Positions 18,135 to 27,368 of a stretch of DNA of 64,000 nt are shown here, in pieces. How positions within the stretch are numbered: the stretch's first letter is position 1; the number at the start of each line of letters is the position of its first letter. The notes below the pieces were generated by a model. It was not told the origin of the DNA, searched no databases, and saw nothing but the letters and a program-made list of their open reading frames with translations. Location of the stretch: positions 2,542,001 through 2,606,000 of the forward strand of contig NZ_JAJEJR010000001.1 of assembly GCF_021390595.1 (NCBI RefSeq), written 5' to 3'. The stretch is from Paraburkholderia sp. HP33-1. GTDB lineage: Bacteria; Pseudomonadota; Gammaproteobacteria; Burkholderiales; Burkholderiaceae. Both the position numbers and the translations under genes were made by a program.

Positions 18135-19436
18135 TCAGGCCGCCCGATACTGATTGCGCGACTCCGGCGTGCGGTACAGGAACAGCGTCGCGAGCAGACC
18201 GCAGATCGCCGCCACGCCAAGGACCAGACCCGGCGCTGCCTTGTTGCTCGTCACGTGGATCAGCAGCGTGGCGATAGCCGGGGTAAAGCCGCCAATCGTC
18301 GTCGCGAGACTGTACGCGAGCGAGAAACCAGCGGTGCGCACCTCGACCGGCATCACTTCGGTCAGCGCGACGACCATCGCGCCGTTATAGCTGCCGTAAA
18401 GGAACGACAGCCACAGCTGCACGGCGAGCAGACGCGCGAAGGACGGATCGGCGACGAGCCATTGCAGCGCCGGATACGCGGTGAGGATCGTCAGGATCGT
18501 GAACGCGAGCAGCACCGGACGACGGCCGATGCGGTCCGACAGCGCGCCCGAGAGCGGCAGCCAGATCAGGTTCGAGATACCGACGCACACGGTGACGACG
18601 AGCGTGTCGATCGCCGACAGCTTCAGCACTTCCTTGCCGAAGGTCGGCGTATACGCGGTGATCATGTAGAACGACACGGTCGTCATGATGACCATGCCCA
18701 TGCCGCCCAGCACGATCGGATAGTTCGCGAGCATCGACTTCAGGATCTCGCCCATGCCCGGACGATGCTTGCGCGCCGTGAACTCCTCGGTTTCCTGCAG
18801 CGAGCGGCGGATGAAGAACAGGAACGGCACGATCAGACAGCCGATCAGGAACGGCACGCGCCAGCCCCAGGCGAACATCTGGTCGGCGGGCAGAATCTTG
18901 TTGAGCACCACGCCGATCAGCGCGGCGAACACCACCGCGACCTGCTGGCTGCCCGACTGCCACGAGCAATAGAAGCCCTTGTTGCCCTTCGTCGCGATCT
19001 CCGACAGATACACCGACACGCCGCCGAGCTCGGCGCCGGCCGAGAAGCCTTGCAGCAGCCGGCCGAGCAGCACGAGCACGGGCGCTACGAGCCCGATGGT
19101 CGCGTAGCCCGGTATCCCCGCGACCGTCAGCGTACCGAGCGCCATCAGGCTCAGCGTGAGGATTAGGCCTTTGCGGCGGCCGTGATGATCGATGTAAGCG
19201 CCAAGCACGATCGCGCCAAGCGGACGCATCAGGAAGCCCGCGCCGAACACCGACAGCGACAGCATCAGCGATGCGAAATCGCTGCCGCTCGGGAAATAGG
19301 TCTTGGCAATCGCCGAGGCGTAGTAGCCATAGACCATGAAGTCGTACATCTCAAGAAAGTTGCCGCTGACGACGCGGAACACTGTCTTGAACTTGGATTC
19401 TTCCTTGGCGGAAGCGGCGTGGGTCGCAGTAGACAT
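18135..19436 (-). CDS. MFS transporter, metabolite:H+ symporter (MHS) family
   Basis: The 433-residue protein has twelve predicted membrane helices. The N-terminal [19 protein letters not shown] and the loop [20 protein letters not shown] (MFS motif A, loop 2-3) are typical of the MHS group that imports citrate, tricarballylate, ketoglutarate, shikimate or proline. [17 protein letters not shown] is the helix-4 signature, and [13 protein letters not shown] repeats motif A in the second half. The start at ATG 19436 is preceded by GAGAG; the longer open frame to 19685 is untypical sequence. The closest substrate guess is a citrate-like carboxylate, but no linked catabolic gene supports this. Confidence 0.88.
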   Translation of the reverse strand: MSTATHAASAKEESKFKTVFRVVSGNFLEMYDFMVYGYYASAIAKTYFPSGSDFASLMLSLSVFGAGFLMRPLGAIVLGAYIDHHGRRKGLILTLSLMALGTLTVAGIPGYATIGLVAPVLVLLGRLLQGFSAGAELGGVSVYLSEIATKGNKGFYCSWQSGSQQVAVVFAALIGVVLNKILPADQMFAWGWRVPFLIGCLIVPFLFFIRRSLQETEEFTARKHRPGMGEILKSMLANYPIVLGGMGMVIMTTVSFYMITAYTPTFGKEVLKLSAIDTLVVTVCVGISNLIWLPLSGALSDRIGRRPVLLAFTILTILTAYPALQWLVADPSFARLLAVQLWLSFLYGSYNGAMVVALTEVMPVEVRTAGFSLAYSLATTIGGFTPAIATLLIHVTSNKAAPGLVLGVAAICGLLATLFLYRTPESRNQYRAA

Positions 19437-19748
19437 GACACTCTCGGATAAGCCCTTCGCCCCGTCGGACGGATCGACGCGGACGGTGAGGAGCGGGCAG
19501 TTGAAACGATCCACTACGTTTGGCAAGCGGATGCCGCGGCTGCACTCGCAGGTATAGGCGAAGCGCGCCGGGGGCGCCGCATTCTGATGCCCGCATCGTT
19601 CGCGCGGTACCAGGGTAAACGCTGTGCTTGATGCGGAGCCGATGCCACGTAATGTTACTGCTGATAACGTCGCCGCAAAACGCATACAGTATGCTTACGC
19701 GCGACACCGGCGGGCAGCGCGGTAGACTGTCCGCGCGAGGCCATTCAG

Positions 19749-20285
19749 TTGATCACTCCGATGCAAACCACCCCTGCTCTTTCCCTGCGCCCCGCCACGC
19801 TCGAGGACGCCGAGCTGATTGCGTCGATTCACAGCGTCAGCTGGCAAGCCGCCTACCGCGGTCTGTTGCCCGATGCGTTTCTCGATGGCGAAGTCACACG
19901 CGAACGCGCCGCCTATTGGGCAGCGCGTCTTGCGGCGCCGGGCGGCGAGCGCCGCATCGTGCTGATCGCCGAGCTGGCCGGCAAGCCGACCGGCTTCGTG
20001 TGTGTCGAGCGTCAGCCCGAGTCCGCGTGGGGCGTGCTGCTCGACAACCTGCATGCGCTGCCCGCCTATCAGGGCATCGGCGTCGGCAAAACGCTGATGC
20101 GCGCGGCCATTGAATGGGCGCGTGCGCAGGGCGAGGCGCAGCTGTATCTGTACGTGCTCGAGGGCAATACGCCGGCCATCGGCTTTTACGAGCGGCACGG
20201 CTGGCAGTTCGTCGGCGCGGAGCCCGATCATATCGGCGGCATGGATATCACCGCCTTGCGTTACGTGTACCGGCTGAAGCCTTGA
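19749..20285 (+). CDS. GNAT-family N-acetyltransferase
   Basis: The 178-residue single-domain GNAT protein transfers an acetyl group from acetyl-CoA to an unknown amine. The CoA-binding motif A is LPAYQGIGVGKTLMRAAIEW (Q-x-x-G-x-G). Motif B follows as LYVLEGNTPAIGFYERHGW, with the usual aromatic residues. The N-terminal IHSVSWQAAYRGLLPDAFL resembles GNATs annotated as ribosomal or small-molecule acetyltransferases. A TTG at 19749 has GAGG eight nt upstream and is favoured; an ATG twelve nt later (19761) is possible. It is a single gene. Confidence 0.85.
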   Translation: MITPMQTTPALSLRPATLEDAELIASIHSVSWQAAYRGLLPDAFLDGEVTRERAAYWAARLAAPGGERRIVLIAELAGKPTGFVCVERQPESAWGVLLDNLHALPAYQGIGVGKTLMRAAIEWARAQGEAQLYLYVLEGNTPAIGFYERHGWQFVGAEPDHIGGMDITALRYVYRLKP

Positions 20286-20460
20286 GCGACGCGGCGACGC
20301 CACGCACGTGTGGTGTCCCCGTTTTTCGGAGTCATCTGAAGGTTGGTCCAAGTAGTTTCGAGGCAACATTTTCTGTTGCCGATGGGTTGGTTCATCGGAC
20401 CCCTACAGATTCCGTGACTGCCTCCCCGGTGGTTCTGTCACGAGACACCGGAAGAAACCG

Positions 20461-21471
20461 ATGATCAGCACGCCGCTCACCTTGATCGAAGGCGCATTCG
20501 CGCTTCCCCGTCCGCTAGACCACCTGCCCGAACCGTTCGGCCGCGACTGGGCGTTGCTGCCCCTCGGTGAACGCTGGCGGGCCGGACTCGATTCGCTATA
20601 TGCCGCGCTGCTGCGCACCGTCTGCATGACCGATCAGCATCTGTTGTCATATGCGCAGTGGGTGTCGATCGACCACGTACTGATCGGCGTGCGGCATAAG
20701 GCGGCGCAACTCGTTGAGACTGCCGCGCAGCCTGCCGGGGAACCTGCGAATACAGCCGCGAGGGCGCGTCCCGCTGCGCAACGGCGGGTGCCTCAGGGTC
20801 CAATGCGAATTGCGCTCAAGACCCGGACGCCGCGCATCGCGCAGCGGCGCACGGTGTGGAATCGGCGTACGGTCGCGGCGAGTGCCGGCGCGATCGGCTG
20901 CGTCGCGGTGCTGGCGTGGTGGATGATCGATCAGCCTCTCGCGCCTCGGCGTATGGCTTCCGAGATGCTGAAATCCGGGCAAGCTTTGATGGCGCATCGT
21001 GACGTGCCGGTGGAAAAGCGTCGTTCGCAGCATCAGATTGCGCGGCCCGAAGCGCCAGTGATTGCCGAGGCCTTCACACCGGCTTCGGTGCCCCCGCCTG
21101 CGGTGCTCCCGCCATTACCTGCCGACATGGCCGCTGCCGCACCTGTGGCGGCTTTACCTCAGCATACCGCCACGCGACGTAAGCCCGCGCCGAGCGAGGA
21201 GATTCACTCCTATCCTCCGCGTCGTGTGCTTCGCGCGCAAACGCATCCGCCGGGGGCGAATCGCTATGCCGCGAATGAGTCTTTGGATGAAGTACGGTTC
21301 GGCGCAGACGAATACGCTGAACCCACGACGTCGGTCATGATGCCGTCGCGAGACGCCACCCCGCTGCCGCGCCTCGTCGTGTCGAACAATCTGCCGGCAA
21401 ACAGCTCCGAGTGGATGAACCACATGTCGCAGCGTCGCGTCACCGAAATCCCGGAGCAATTCGCGCGATAA
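20461..21471 (+). CDS. Unknown one-helix membrane protein, Pro/Ala-rich
   Basis: The 336-residue protein is of unknown function. Residues 1-80 form a compact, Leu/Trp-containing region (LPLGERWRAGLDSLYAALLR). A basic stretch precedes a single membrane helix at about 138-158 (AASAGAIGCVAVLAWWMI). The rest is a low-complexity Pro/Ala-rich, probably periplasmic segment ending in a more ordered tail (LVVSNNLPANSSEWMNHMSQ). Topology is probably N-in/C-out. GGAAG stands 7 nt before the ATG. I recognise no family. It is monocistronic, followed by a hairpin at 21508. Confidence 0.75.
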   Translation: MISTPLTLIEGAFALPRPLDHLPEPFGRDWALLPLGERWRAGLDSLYAALLRTVCMTDQHLLSYAQWVSIDHVLIGVRHKAAQLVETAAQPAGEPANTAARARPAAQRRVPQGPMRIALKTRTPRIAQRRTVWNRRTVAASAGAIGCVAVLAWWMIDQPLAPRRMASEMLKSGQALMAHRDVPVEKRRSQHQIARPEAPVIAEAFTPASVPPPAVLPPLPADMAAAAPVAALPQHTATRRKPAPSEEIHSYPPRRVLRAQTHPPGANRYAANESLDEVRFGADEYAEPTTSVMMPSRDATPLPRLVVSNNLPANSSEWMNHMSQRRVTEIPEQFAR

Positions 21472-21507
21472 ACGCCGGATGACCGAGTCGATCCATGCAA
21501 ACACAAC

Positions 21508-21532
21508 GCACTGCCGCATTACGCGGCAGTGC
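21508..21532. terminator. Perfect 10-bp hairpin between convergent genes
   Basis: GCACTGCCGC (21508-21517) and GCGGCAGTGC (21523-21532) form an uninterrupted stem with a 5-nt loop ATTAC. It lies between the stops at 21471 and 21558. There is no T-run, so it may act with Rho or only as an RNA end-protecting stem. Confidence 0.55.
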
Positions 21533-21557
21533 ATGAGTTCGGTGCAATAGCCTACGC

Positions 21558-23009
21558 CTAGAACCGCGTCTCCCGCGCGACCCGCAGGAACGTATCGAGC
21601 AGCGGCGTGCAATCGAGCAGTTCCGGCCCGCCCGCGCGATGAAACTCCGGATGCCACTGCACGCCCATCACGAACGGCGCGCGCCGGTAGCGCACGGCCT
21701 CGATGATGCCGTCCGACGCCGACACCGCCTCGATATTCAGATCACGGCCCAGCGTCTTCACCGCCTGGTGATGGATCGAATTGACGATCGCGTCGCGCCG
21801 CCCGGGGAACATGTTCAGCAGCGTCGAGCCATCCGGAAAGTGCACGCCGTGCCGATGCTGATCGTAGTTCTCGTTGACGTGCGCGTTCGCGGTTGGCACA
21901 TCGGTCGCGATGTCCTGGTACAGCGTCCCGCCGAACGCGACATTGATCAGCTGGCAGCCACGGCACACGCCGAGCACCGGCTTGCCCGACTCGATGAACT
22001 CGTGCAGCAGTTCGAGCTCGTACATGTCGCGCACGCGATCGCCGGGCCACTCGGGACTCGACGCGACTTCCGCGTACGACTGCGGCGACAGGTCGGCGCC
22101 GCCTTGCAACAGCAGGCCATCGAGATGCTTCGCGTAGTCGCGCAGACGGATGTTGCTCGGGTGCAGCATGCCCTGATGACCGACGGTCGGGATCATGAAC
22201 ACCAGCACGTCGCGCGACATCACCCAGTGCGCGACCGACTCCTCCAGATATTGCAGCGTCTTGCCGCGCAAGCCCTTCGCGCCCGGCTCCGGGTGGAAGA
22301 TGCGCGCCGACACGCCGATGCGCAGTGTGCGCTGCGTGATCCGCTGCCCCGCGCGATCGAACAGCTGCCGCGCGCGCGCCGCAATGATGCGGCCGAACAC
22401 GCTCCATGCCGAATCGCTCTGACGCAAATAGCGCGGCGGCGACGGCGGCAGCGCGTTGGGCGGTGGGGGGTTGGTGGCGCTGAAATCGGGCGCCGCGCCG
22501 AAACCGGGCGGCGGCGAGCCGGGCGCACGCGAAGCGGGCGCGGCGGCTTCCTCGGTGGTGATTTCTGCGTCGGTGGCAAGGTCCGCGATGCCGACGCTGC
22601 CCGCGCGCGGCTGGCCGGCGCCCGCCGTCGGTTTCATGAGCGGATCGGGTTTCACCGTCGTCGCGCCGGCGGTGTGCACACCGGCACGCCGTGCTTCGCG
22701 CTCGTGCACCGCGGCTTCCTGGCGCGCAGTCGATGCGGCGGCGGCGCTGCGTGCCTCGGCCGCGTCGCGCATCCACGCTGCTCGCGGATCTTCGGAGGTG
22801 AGCGCCGACGCGCTGAGCGGATCGTCGGTCGACGATCTCACGGTCGCCTCCTTGTCGGCCGGGCTCGTGTCCCTGGCGGCCGACTGGGTGGCACCTTCAT
22901 GCGACGGAGCAAGCGCCTCGGCCGGTTCGACTGGCGCGCTGCCCGACGAAGGCGTGGTCGGTTGCGGACTGCCGGTCGTGCCGGCGTTTCCTGGTTTGTT
23001 TTCGCTCAT
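21558..23009 (-). CDS. Class I glutamine amidotransferase (PuuD/peptidase C26-like) with long disordered N-terminus
   Basis: The 483-residue protein has its last ~260 residues as a gamma-glutamyl-GABA hydrolase-like domain. The nucleophile Cys is in VLGVCRGCQLINVAFGGTL, the catalytic His is in GVQWHPEFH, and LDGLLLQGGADLSPQSY is a family motif. PuuD hydrolyses gamma-glutamyl-gamma-aminobutyrate in putrescine degradation. Residues 1 to about 200 are Ala/Ser/Pro/Glu-rich and look disordered, which the E. coli enzyme (about 254 residues) lacks. ATG 23009 opens the protein; the upstream open frame is antisense to another gene. No other puu genes are nearby, so the substrate is uncertain. Confidence 0.82.
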   Translation of the reverse strand: MSENKPGNAGTTGSPQPTTPSSGSAPVEPAEALAPSHEGATQSAARDTSPADKEATVRSSTDDPLSASALTSEDPRAAWMRDAAEARSAAAASTARQEAAVHEREARRAGVHTAGATTVKPDPLMKPTAGAGQPRAGSVGIADLATDAEITTEEAAAPASRAPGSPPPGFGAAPDFSATNPPPPNALPPSPPRYLRQSDSAWSVFGRIIAARARQLFDRAGQRITQRTLRIGVSARIFHPEPGAKGLRGKTLQYLEESVAHWVMSRDVLVFMIPTVGHQGMLHPSNIRLRDYAKHLDGLLLQGGADLSPQSYAEVASSPEWPGDRVRDMYELELLHEFIESGKPVLGVCRGCQLINVAFGGTLYQDIATDVPTANAHVNENYDQHRHGVHFPDGSTLLNMFPGRRDAIVNSIHHQAVKTLGRDLNIEAVSASDGIIEAVRYRRAPFVMGVQWHPEFHRAGGPELLDCTPLLDTFLRVARETRF

Positions 23010-23137
23010 GACTGTCAGACAGGCGCCTTCCCCGCGAACGAATGAATATGCCCTGATTATCCGCCAGCGCAGCAGGCCCGGCAAACCCGCACACAATTGC
23101 TCACATTGTTGCGAAGCGCCACACCAATCCCTATGAC

Positions 23138-24895
23138 TTAGGGGTCCGGCTGTTCTTCGAAAGTTTCCCGCAAGGCGATCTGCATCGACGCGTGGATCTT
23201 CACGCACCAGCGCCATACGAGCGCGAGCAGCAGCGCGGCGCACACTAGCACCGCGATGAGCAGGCCCGTCGGCGGCAGGATGCTGCCCGAGAGCGCCGCC
23301 ACGAGCAGAAACACGCCGAACATCGACACGATCGGCACGAGGTCGGCGATCGCATAACGCAGCGCGCTCGTGAAGCGCCCGGCGACGCTCGGCTGCACGC
23401 TGACTTCGGCGAGCAGCAGCGCGAGCGACCTGGTCTTGCGGTACACGGCCACGAGGAACGGCAGCGATACGACGAGCGCGACACTCCACTGCACGACGCG
23501 TTGCAGCGGCTCGTCGGCGAGCCAGTGCGCGAGCAGCCGGCCGCTATGCGGCGCGCTGTACGACACCGCAATGAAAATCGCGGCGACGAGCGCGAGATTC
23601 ACCGCGATCTGCACGACGATGCGCCGCGTCATCCCGAACAGCGTCGGCTCGCCGCGCGCCGTGACCAAGCTGCGCAGCCATTGCCCGTACATGCCGAACG
23701 CGTTGGAAAACGTGGCGGGCATCGCGTGCGCGATGCGGCGCGTGAGCGGATCGGCAACGCGGATCAGATACGGCGTCGTCAGCGTGGTCAATGCCGACAC
23801 GGCGACCGCGATCGGATACAGAAACCCGCTCGTCACCTTCAGCGTCAGGCCAAGCGTCGCGATGATGAACGAGAACTCGCCGATCTGCGACACGGTCATG
23901 CCGAGGCGCATCGACGTGCGGGCATCCTGCCCGGACAGAAACGTGCCGAGCCCGCACGACACGATCTTGCCGACGATCACCGCCACCGTGATCACCGTGA
24001 CCGGCCACGCGTAGTCGAGTATCACGGCCGGGTCCAGCATCAGGCCGATCGTCACGAAGAAGATTGCGGAAAACGCGTCGCGCAGCGGCGCGATCAGATG
24101 CTCGATCCGATGCAGATGGCGCGACTCGGCCATGATCGCGCCGATCAAAAACGCGCCGAGCGCGATGCTGTAGTCGAGCTTGACGACCAGCAGACAGAAG
24201 CCGAAGCAGAAGCCGAGCACGGCGACGAGCAGCATCTCGTCGCTGCCCGTGCGCGCGACGTAGTTCAGCGCGCGCGGCACGAGCAGTACGCCAACCAGCA
24301 GCGACACCGTCATGAACAGCAGCAGCTTGCCAAGCGTGACGGCGGCGAGCCCGGCGGATAGCTGCCCGGTCTGCGCGATGCCGGTCAGCAGCACGAGCAT
24401 CGCGATGCCGAGAATGTCCTCGACGATCAGAATGCCGAACACGAGCTGCGCGAAGCTTTCGCGCTTGAGTCCGAGGTCGGACAGCGCCTTGACGATGATC
24501 GTCGTCGACGAGATCGCGAGGATCGCGCCGAGGAACAACGAGTCCATCGGGCTCCAGCCGAACGCGCTGCCGATCTGGTAGCCGATCCACAGCATCAGCA
24601 CGATCTCGGACAGCGCTGCGACGATCGCCGTTGCGCCGACCTTGAACAGCTTGCGCAGGCTGAATTCGAGGCCGAGCGAAAACATCAGGAACACGACGCC
24701 GAGCTCGCCGAGCGTCTGGATCGTCTGTTCGTCGCGGATCAGCTGGAACGGCGGCGTGTACGGACCGATGATCACGCCGGCCGCGATATAGCCGAGCACC
24801 ACCGGCTGCTTCAGGCGATGGAACAGCACGGCGACGACGCCGGCCAACGCCATTACCACGGCCAGATCCTGGATGAAGCCAATGCCGTGGTGCAT
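23138..24895 (-). CDS. CPA2-family monovalent cation:proton antiporter
   Basis: The 585-residue membrane protein has a Na+/H+ exchanger domain of 12-13 helices over residues 1-400 (PVVLGYIAAGVIIGPYTPP, LGAILAISSTTIIVKALSDL, IFFVTIGLMLDPAVI). A second membrane region with four or five helices follows. It resembles YbaL/KefB-type antiporters, but the C-terminus has no RCK/TrkA-N nucleotide-binding domain, ending instead in membrane helices and a short tail. The start at ATG 24895 has AAGGAAAG at good spacing. It lies upstream of the amidotransferase gene on the same strand with a gap of about 130 nt. The transported ion (K+ or Na+) is not determined. Confidence 0.88.
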   Translation of the reverse strand: MHHGIGFIQDLAVVMALAGVVAVLFHRLKQPVVLGYIAAGVIIGPYTPPFQLIRDEQTIQTLGELGVVFLMFSLGLEFSLRKLFKVGATAIVAALSEIVLMLWIGYQIGSAFGWSPMDSLFLGAILAISSTTIIVKALSDLGLKRESFAQLVFGILIVEDILGIAMLVLLTGIAQTGQLSAGLAAVTLGKLLLFMTVSLLVGVLLVPRALNYVARTGSDEMLLVAVLGFCFGFCLLVVKLDYSIALGAFLIGAIMAESRHLHRIEHLIAPLRDAFSAIFFVTIGLMLDPAVILDYAWPVTVITVAVIVGKIVSCGLGTFLSGQDARTSMRLGMTVSQIGEFSFIIATLGLTLKVTSGFLYPIAVAVSALTTLTTPYLIRVADPLTRRIAHAMPATFSNAFGMYGQWLRSLVTARGEPTLFGMTRRIVVQIAVNLALVAAIFIAVSYSAPHSGRLLAHWLADEPLQRVVQWSVALVVSLPFLVAVYRKTRSLALLLAEVSVQPSVAGRFTSALRYAIADLVPIVSMFGVFLLVAALSGSILPPTGLLIAVLVCAALLLALVWRWCVKIHASMQIALRETFEEQPDP

Positions 24896-25110
24896 GAGCG
24901 CTTTCCTTGCGAAAGAGTAATCGTTGAAAGCAAAGTGTAACAAACGAACTGGTGCAATTTACGCCGCTTTTGCGCACCGATTGGCGCCCTCCGCCAGACG
25001 CCACTCGCCCGCAAAACCTTGCTCTACAATGCGGACGGACCTTGCCCGTTGGCTCGACACTGCCCCGCTCATGCGCCCGAGCGGCGCTCAACCGGATTTC
25101 TACCGACATC

Positions 25111-26490
25111 ATGGCCACTGAATTCGCCCCCTTCCCGCCGCTGGCCCAGCTTGCCGCCGATCTCGCCACCGGCCGCACCACCAGCCGCGCGCTCGTCGAA
25201 ACCGCGCTCGACCGGATCGCCGATCCATCCGGCCAGGGCGCCACCGTCTTCATGCACGTCGACGCCGACGCTGCGCGCGCCACCGCCGACGCGCACGACC
25301 GCCTGCGCGCGGCCGGCACCGTGCTGTCGCCGCTCGCCGGGATTCCGGTGTCGGTCAAGGATCTGTTCGACATCGAAGGCCAGCCGACCCGCGCGGGCTC
25401 CGTCGTGCTTGCCGACGCACCCGCCGCGAAGGCAGATGCGGTCGCGGTCGCGCGTCTGAAGCGGGCCGGCGCCGTGATCGTCGGGCGTACCAACATGAGC
25501 GAGTTCGCGTTTTCCGGGCTCGGCCTCAATCCGCATTACGGTCATCCGCTGTCGCCGTACCGGCGAGGGGTGAAGGGCGACGAGCGGATTTCGGGCGGCT
25601 CGTCGTCGGGCGCGGCGGCTTCGGTCGCCGACGGCATGGCCGCGGTCGCGCTCGGCACCGACACCGGCGGCTCGATCCGCATTCCGGCCGCCTTGTGCGG
25701 GCTGACCGGCTTCAAGCCGACCGCCGCGCGCATCCCGAAACAGGGTGGCGTGCCGCTGTCGCCGACGCTCGATTCGTTCGGGCCGATCGGCGTGTCGGTC
25801 GCCTGCTGCGCGCTGGTCGACCGGATGCTCGCCGGGCTGGAGCCGCGCATCCCGGCCGCGCGGCCGCTCGAAGGCGTGCGCCTCGGCGTGCTGACCAATT
25901 TCGTGACCGATAGCGTCGAGCCCGAAGTCGCGCGCGCGATCGATACCGCGCTCAAGCATCTGGAGGCGGCCGGCGCAGTCGTCAGCGAGGTGCGCTTCGC
26001 GCCGCTCGACCGCCTGCCGCAGATCAACCGCTTCGGCTTTGCGTCGATCGAGGCGTACGCGTGGCATCGGCCGCTCCTCGACAAGCACCGCGAGCAGTAC
26101 GATCCGCGCGTACTCGCGCGCATCATGAAGGGGCAGCCAGCCAGCGCGGTCGACTATCTGGACCTGCTCGCCGAGCGCGACGCGATGCTCGACCAGGCCG
26201 CACGCACACTGTGGCAGCGTTTCGACGCGGTCGTCGCGCCGACGGTGCCGGTCGTGCCGCCGCGCCTCGCCGGCCTGCTGCACGACGACGACACGTTTGG
26301 CCACACTAATGCGCTGATCCTGCGCAACCCGAGTGCGTTCAACTTCCTCGATAGCTGCGCGCTGTCGCTGCCGTGCCATCTGCGCGGAGACGCGCCGGTC
26401 GGCCTGATGCTGGCAGGCGCCCCGCACGCCGACGACGCGCTGCTCGCGATCGGCCGCGCAGCCGAGGCGGTGCTGAACGCAATCCGCTAA
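25111..26490 (+). CDS. Amidase-signature family hydrolase
   Basis: The 459-residue amidase-signature enzyme has the Ser-cisSer-Lys triad: Lys in IPVSVKDLFDIEG, the cis-Ser in GGSSSGAAASVADG, and the nucleophile Ser in LGTDTGGSIRIPAALCG. It hydrolyses amides, but the substrate is not readable from sequence. It could be a general amidase, an indoleacetamide hydrolase or an aryl acylamidase, and it is not part of a gatCAB operon. ATG 25111 starts the protein. The frame is open back to 24952, but that segment has no ribosome site near its ATG. dsbB follows 68 nt downstream. Confidence 0.85.
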   Translation: MATEFAPFPPLAQLAADLATGRTTSRALVETALDRIADPSGQGATVFMHVDADAARATADAHDRLRAAGTVLSPLAGIPVSVKDLFDIEGQPTRAGSVVLADAPAAKADAVAVARLKRAGAVIVGRTNMSEFAFSGLGLNPHYGHPLSPYRRGVKGDERISGGSSSGAAASVADGMAAVALGTDTGGSIRIPAALCGLTGFKPTAARIPKQGGVPLSPTLDSFGPIGVSVACCALVDRMLAGLEPRIPAARPLEGVRLGVLTNFVTDSVEPEVARAIDTALKHLEAAGAVVSEVRFAPLDRLPQINRFGFASIEAYAWHRPLLDKHREQYDPRVLARIMKGQPASAVDYLDLLAERDAMLDQAARTLWQRFDAVVAPTVPVVPPRLAGLLHDDDTFGHTNALILRNPSAFNFLDSCALSLPCHLRGDAPVGLMLAGAPHADDALLAIGRAAEAVLNAIR

Positions 26491-26558
26491 TGCGCGGCGG
26501 GGGTTCACGCTAGAATCGCGGGCACCCGCCCTTTCGTCTCCAGACAAATCGAAGATCC

Positions 26559-27068
26559 ATGAACAACGACTCCGCCATGCTGCGCCGCGAGCGCACCCTG
26601 CTGGTTCTGCTGGGCCTGATCTGCGTCGCCCTGGTGGGCGGCGCGTTGTACCTGCAGTTTGGGTTGCGCGAAGACCCATGCCCGCTGTGCATCATCCAGC
26701 GCTATTTCTTCCTGCTGATCGCGATCTTCGCGTTCTTCGGTGCGCGCTTCAGGAGCTGGCGCGGCGTCCGCCTGCTCGAAGTGATGGCAGCGCTGTCGGC
26801 GCTCGCCGGCATCGCGACCGCGGCGCGCCACGTGTACATCCAGGCGAATCCGGGCTTCAGCTGCGGCTTCGACACGCTGCAGCCGGTAGTCGACAGCCTG
26901 CCCCCCGCACAATGGCTGCCGAGCGTGTTCAAGGTCGCTGGCCTGTGCGAAACCGCCTATCCGCCGATTCTCGGGCTGACCATTCCGATGTGGGCAGGCG
27001 TCGCGTTTATCGTCGCGTTCGTCGCGCTGGTGCTGAGCCTCGTGCGCAATCGCCATCGGGTGTCCTGA
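26559..27068 (+). CDS. dsbB: Disulfide bond formation protein B
   Basis: The 169-residue inner-membrane protein has four predicted helices. The periplasmic cysteine pairs required to reoxidise DsbA and pass electrons to quinone are Cys41/Cys44 (CPLC) and Cys102/Cys130 (GFSCGFD and GLCETAY). The length and spacing fit DsbB closely. It lies between the amidase and the purine catabolism genes, with a hairpin/T-run terminator 90 nt downstream, so it is probably expressed separately from xdh. Confidence 0.95.
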   Translation: MNNDSAMLRRERTLLVLLGLICVALVGGALYLQFGLREDPCPLCIIQRYFFLLIAIFAFFGARFRSWRGVRLLEVMAALSALAGIATAARHVYIQANPGFSCGFDTLQPVVDSLPPAQWLPSVFKVAGLCETAYPPILGLTIPMWAGVAFIVAFVALVLSLVRNRHRVS

Positions 27069-27156
27069 CGGCGGTTGCGCCGGCCTGAGCGAGTTCTGAA
27101 CGCGTTCGACGCCCCGAACCCGCCACCAGACTGCTGGCCGATCCGCGTTGCCAATC

Positions 27157-27207
27157 ACGCCGGACTTCGTGTTGCCCATGCCGGGCGACCGTAGTCCGGC
27201 GTTTTTT
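27157..27207 (+). terminator. Terminator after dsbB with long-range stem
   Basis: ACGCCGGACT (27157-27166) pairs with AGTCCGGCGT (27193-27202) and runs into TTTTTT (27202-27207). The enclosed loop contains a second small stem GCCC/GGGC (27173-27185). It probably ends the dsbB transcript. Because it also precedes xdhA, an attenuator role is possible but not shown. Confidence 0.75.
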
Positions 27208-27368
27208 CTGTCATGCCCCCTGCCGCATAAGCTTCATGTGACGCGGAAAATATTCTCGGAACGGGGTAGTGCTATCTTCGGGTATGGATGGCGATCTACG
27301 TGCGCGAGGCCGGCTTTTGCGACCCCCTGCGTAACGCGCGCCCGGTCCGCACTGTCTTCCGAATCGCC

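Noticed and set aside
27208..27368. Possible purine riboswitch in front of xdhA
   Set aside because: I looked for the conserved purine aptamer loops and found none; this leader shows only a weak promoter-like sequence.
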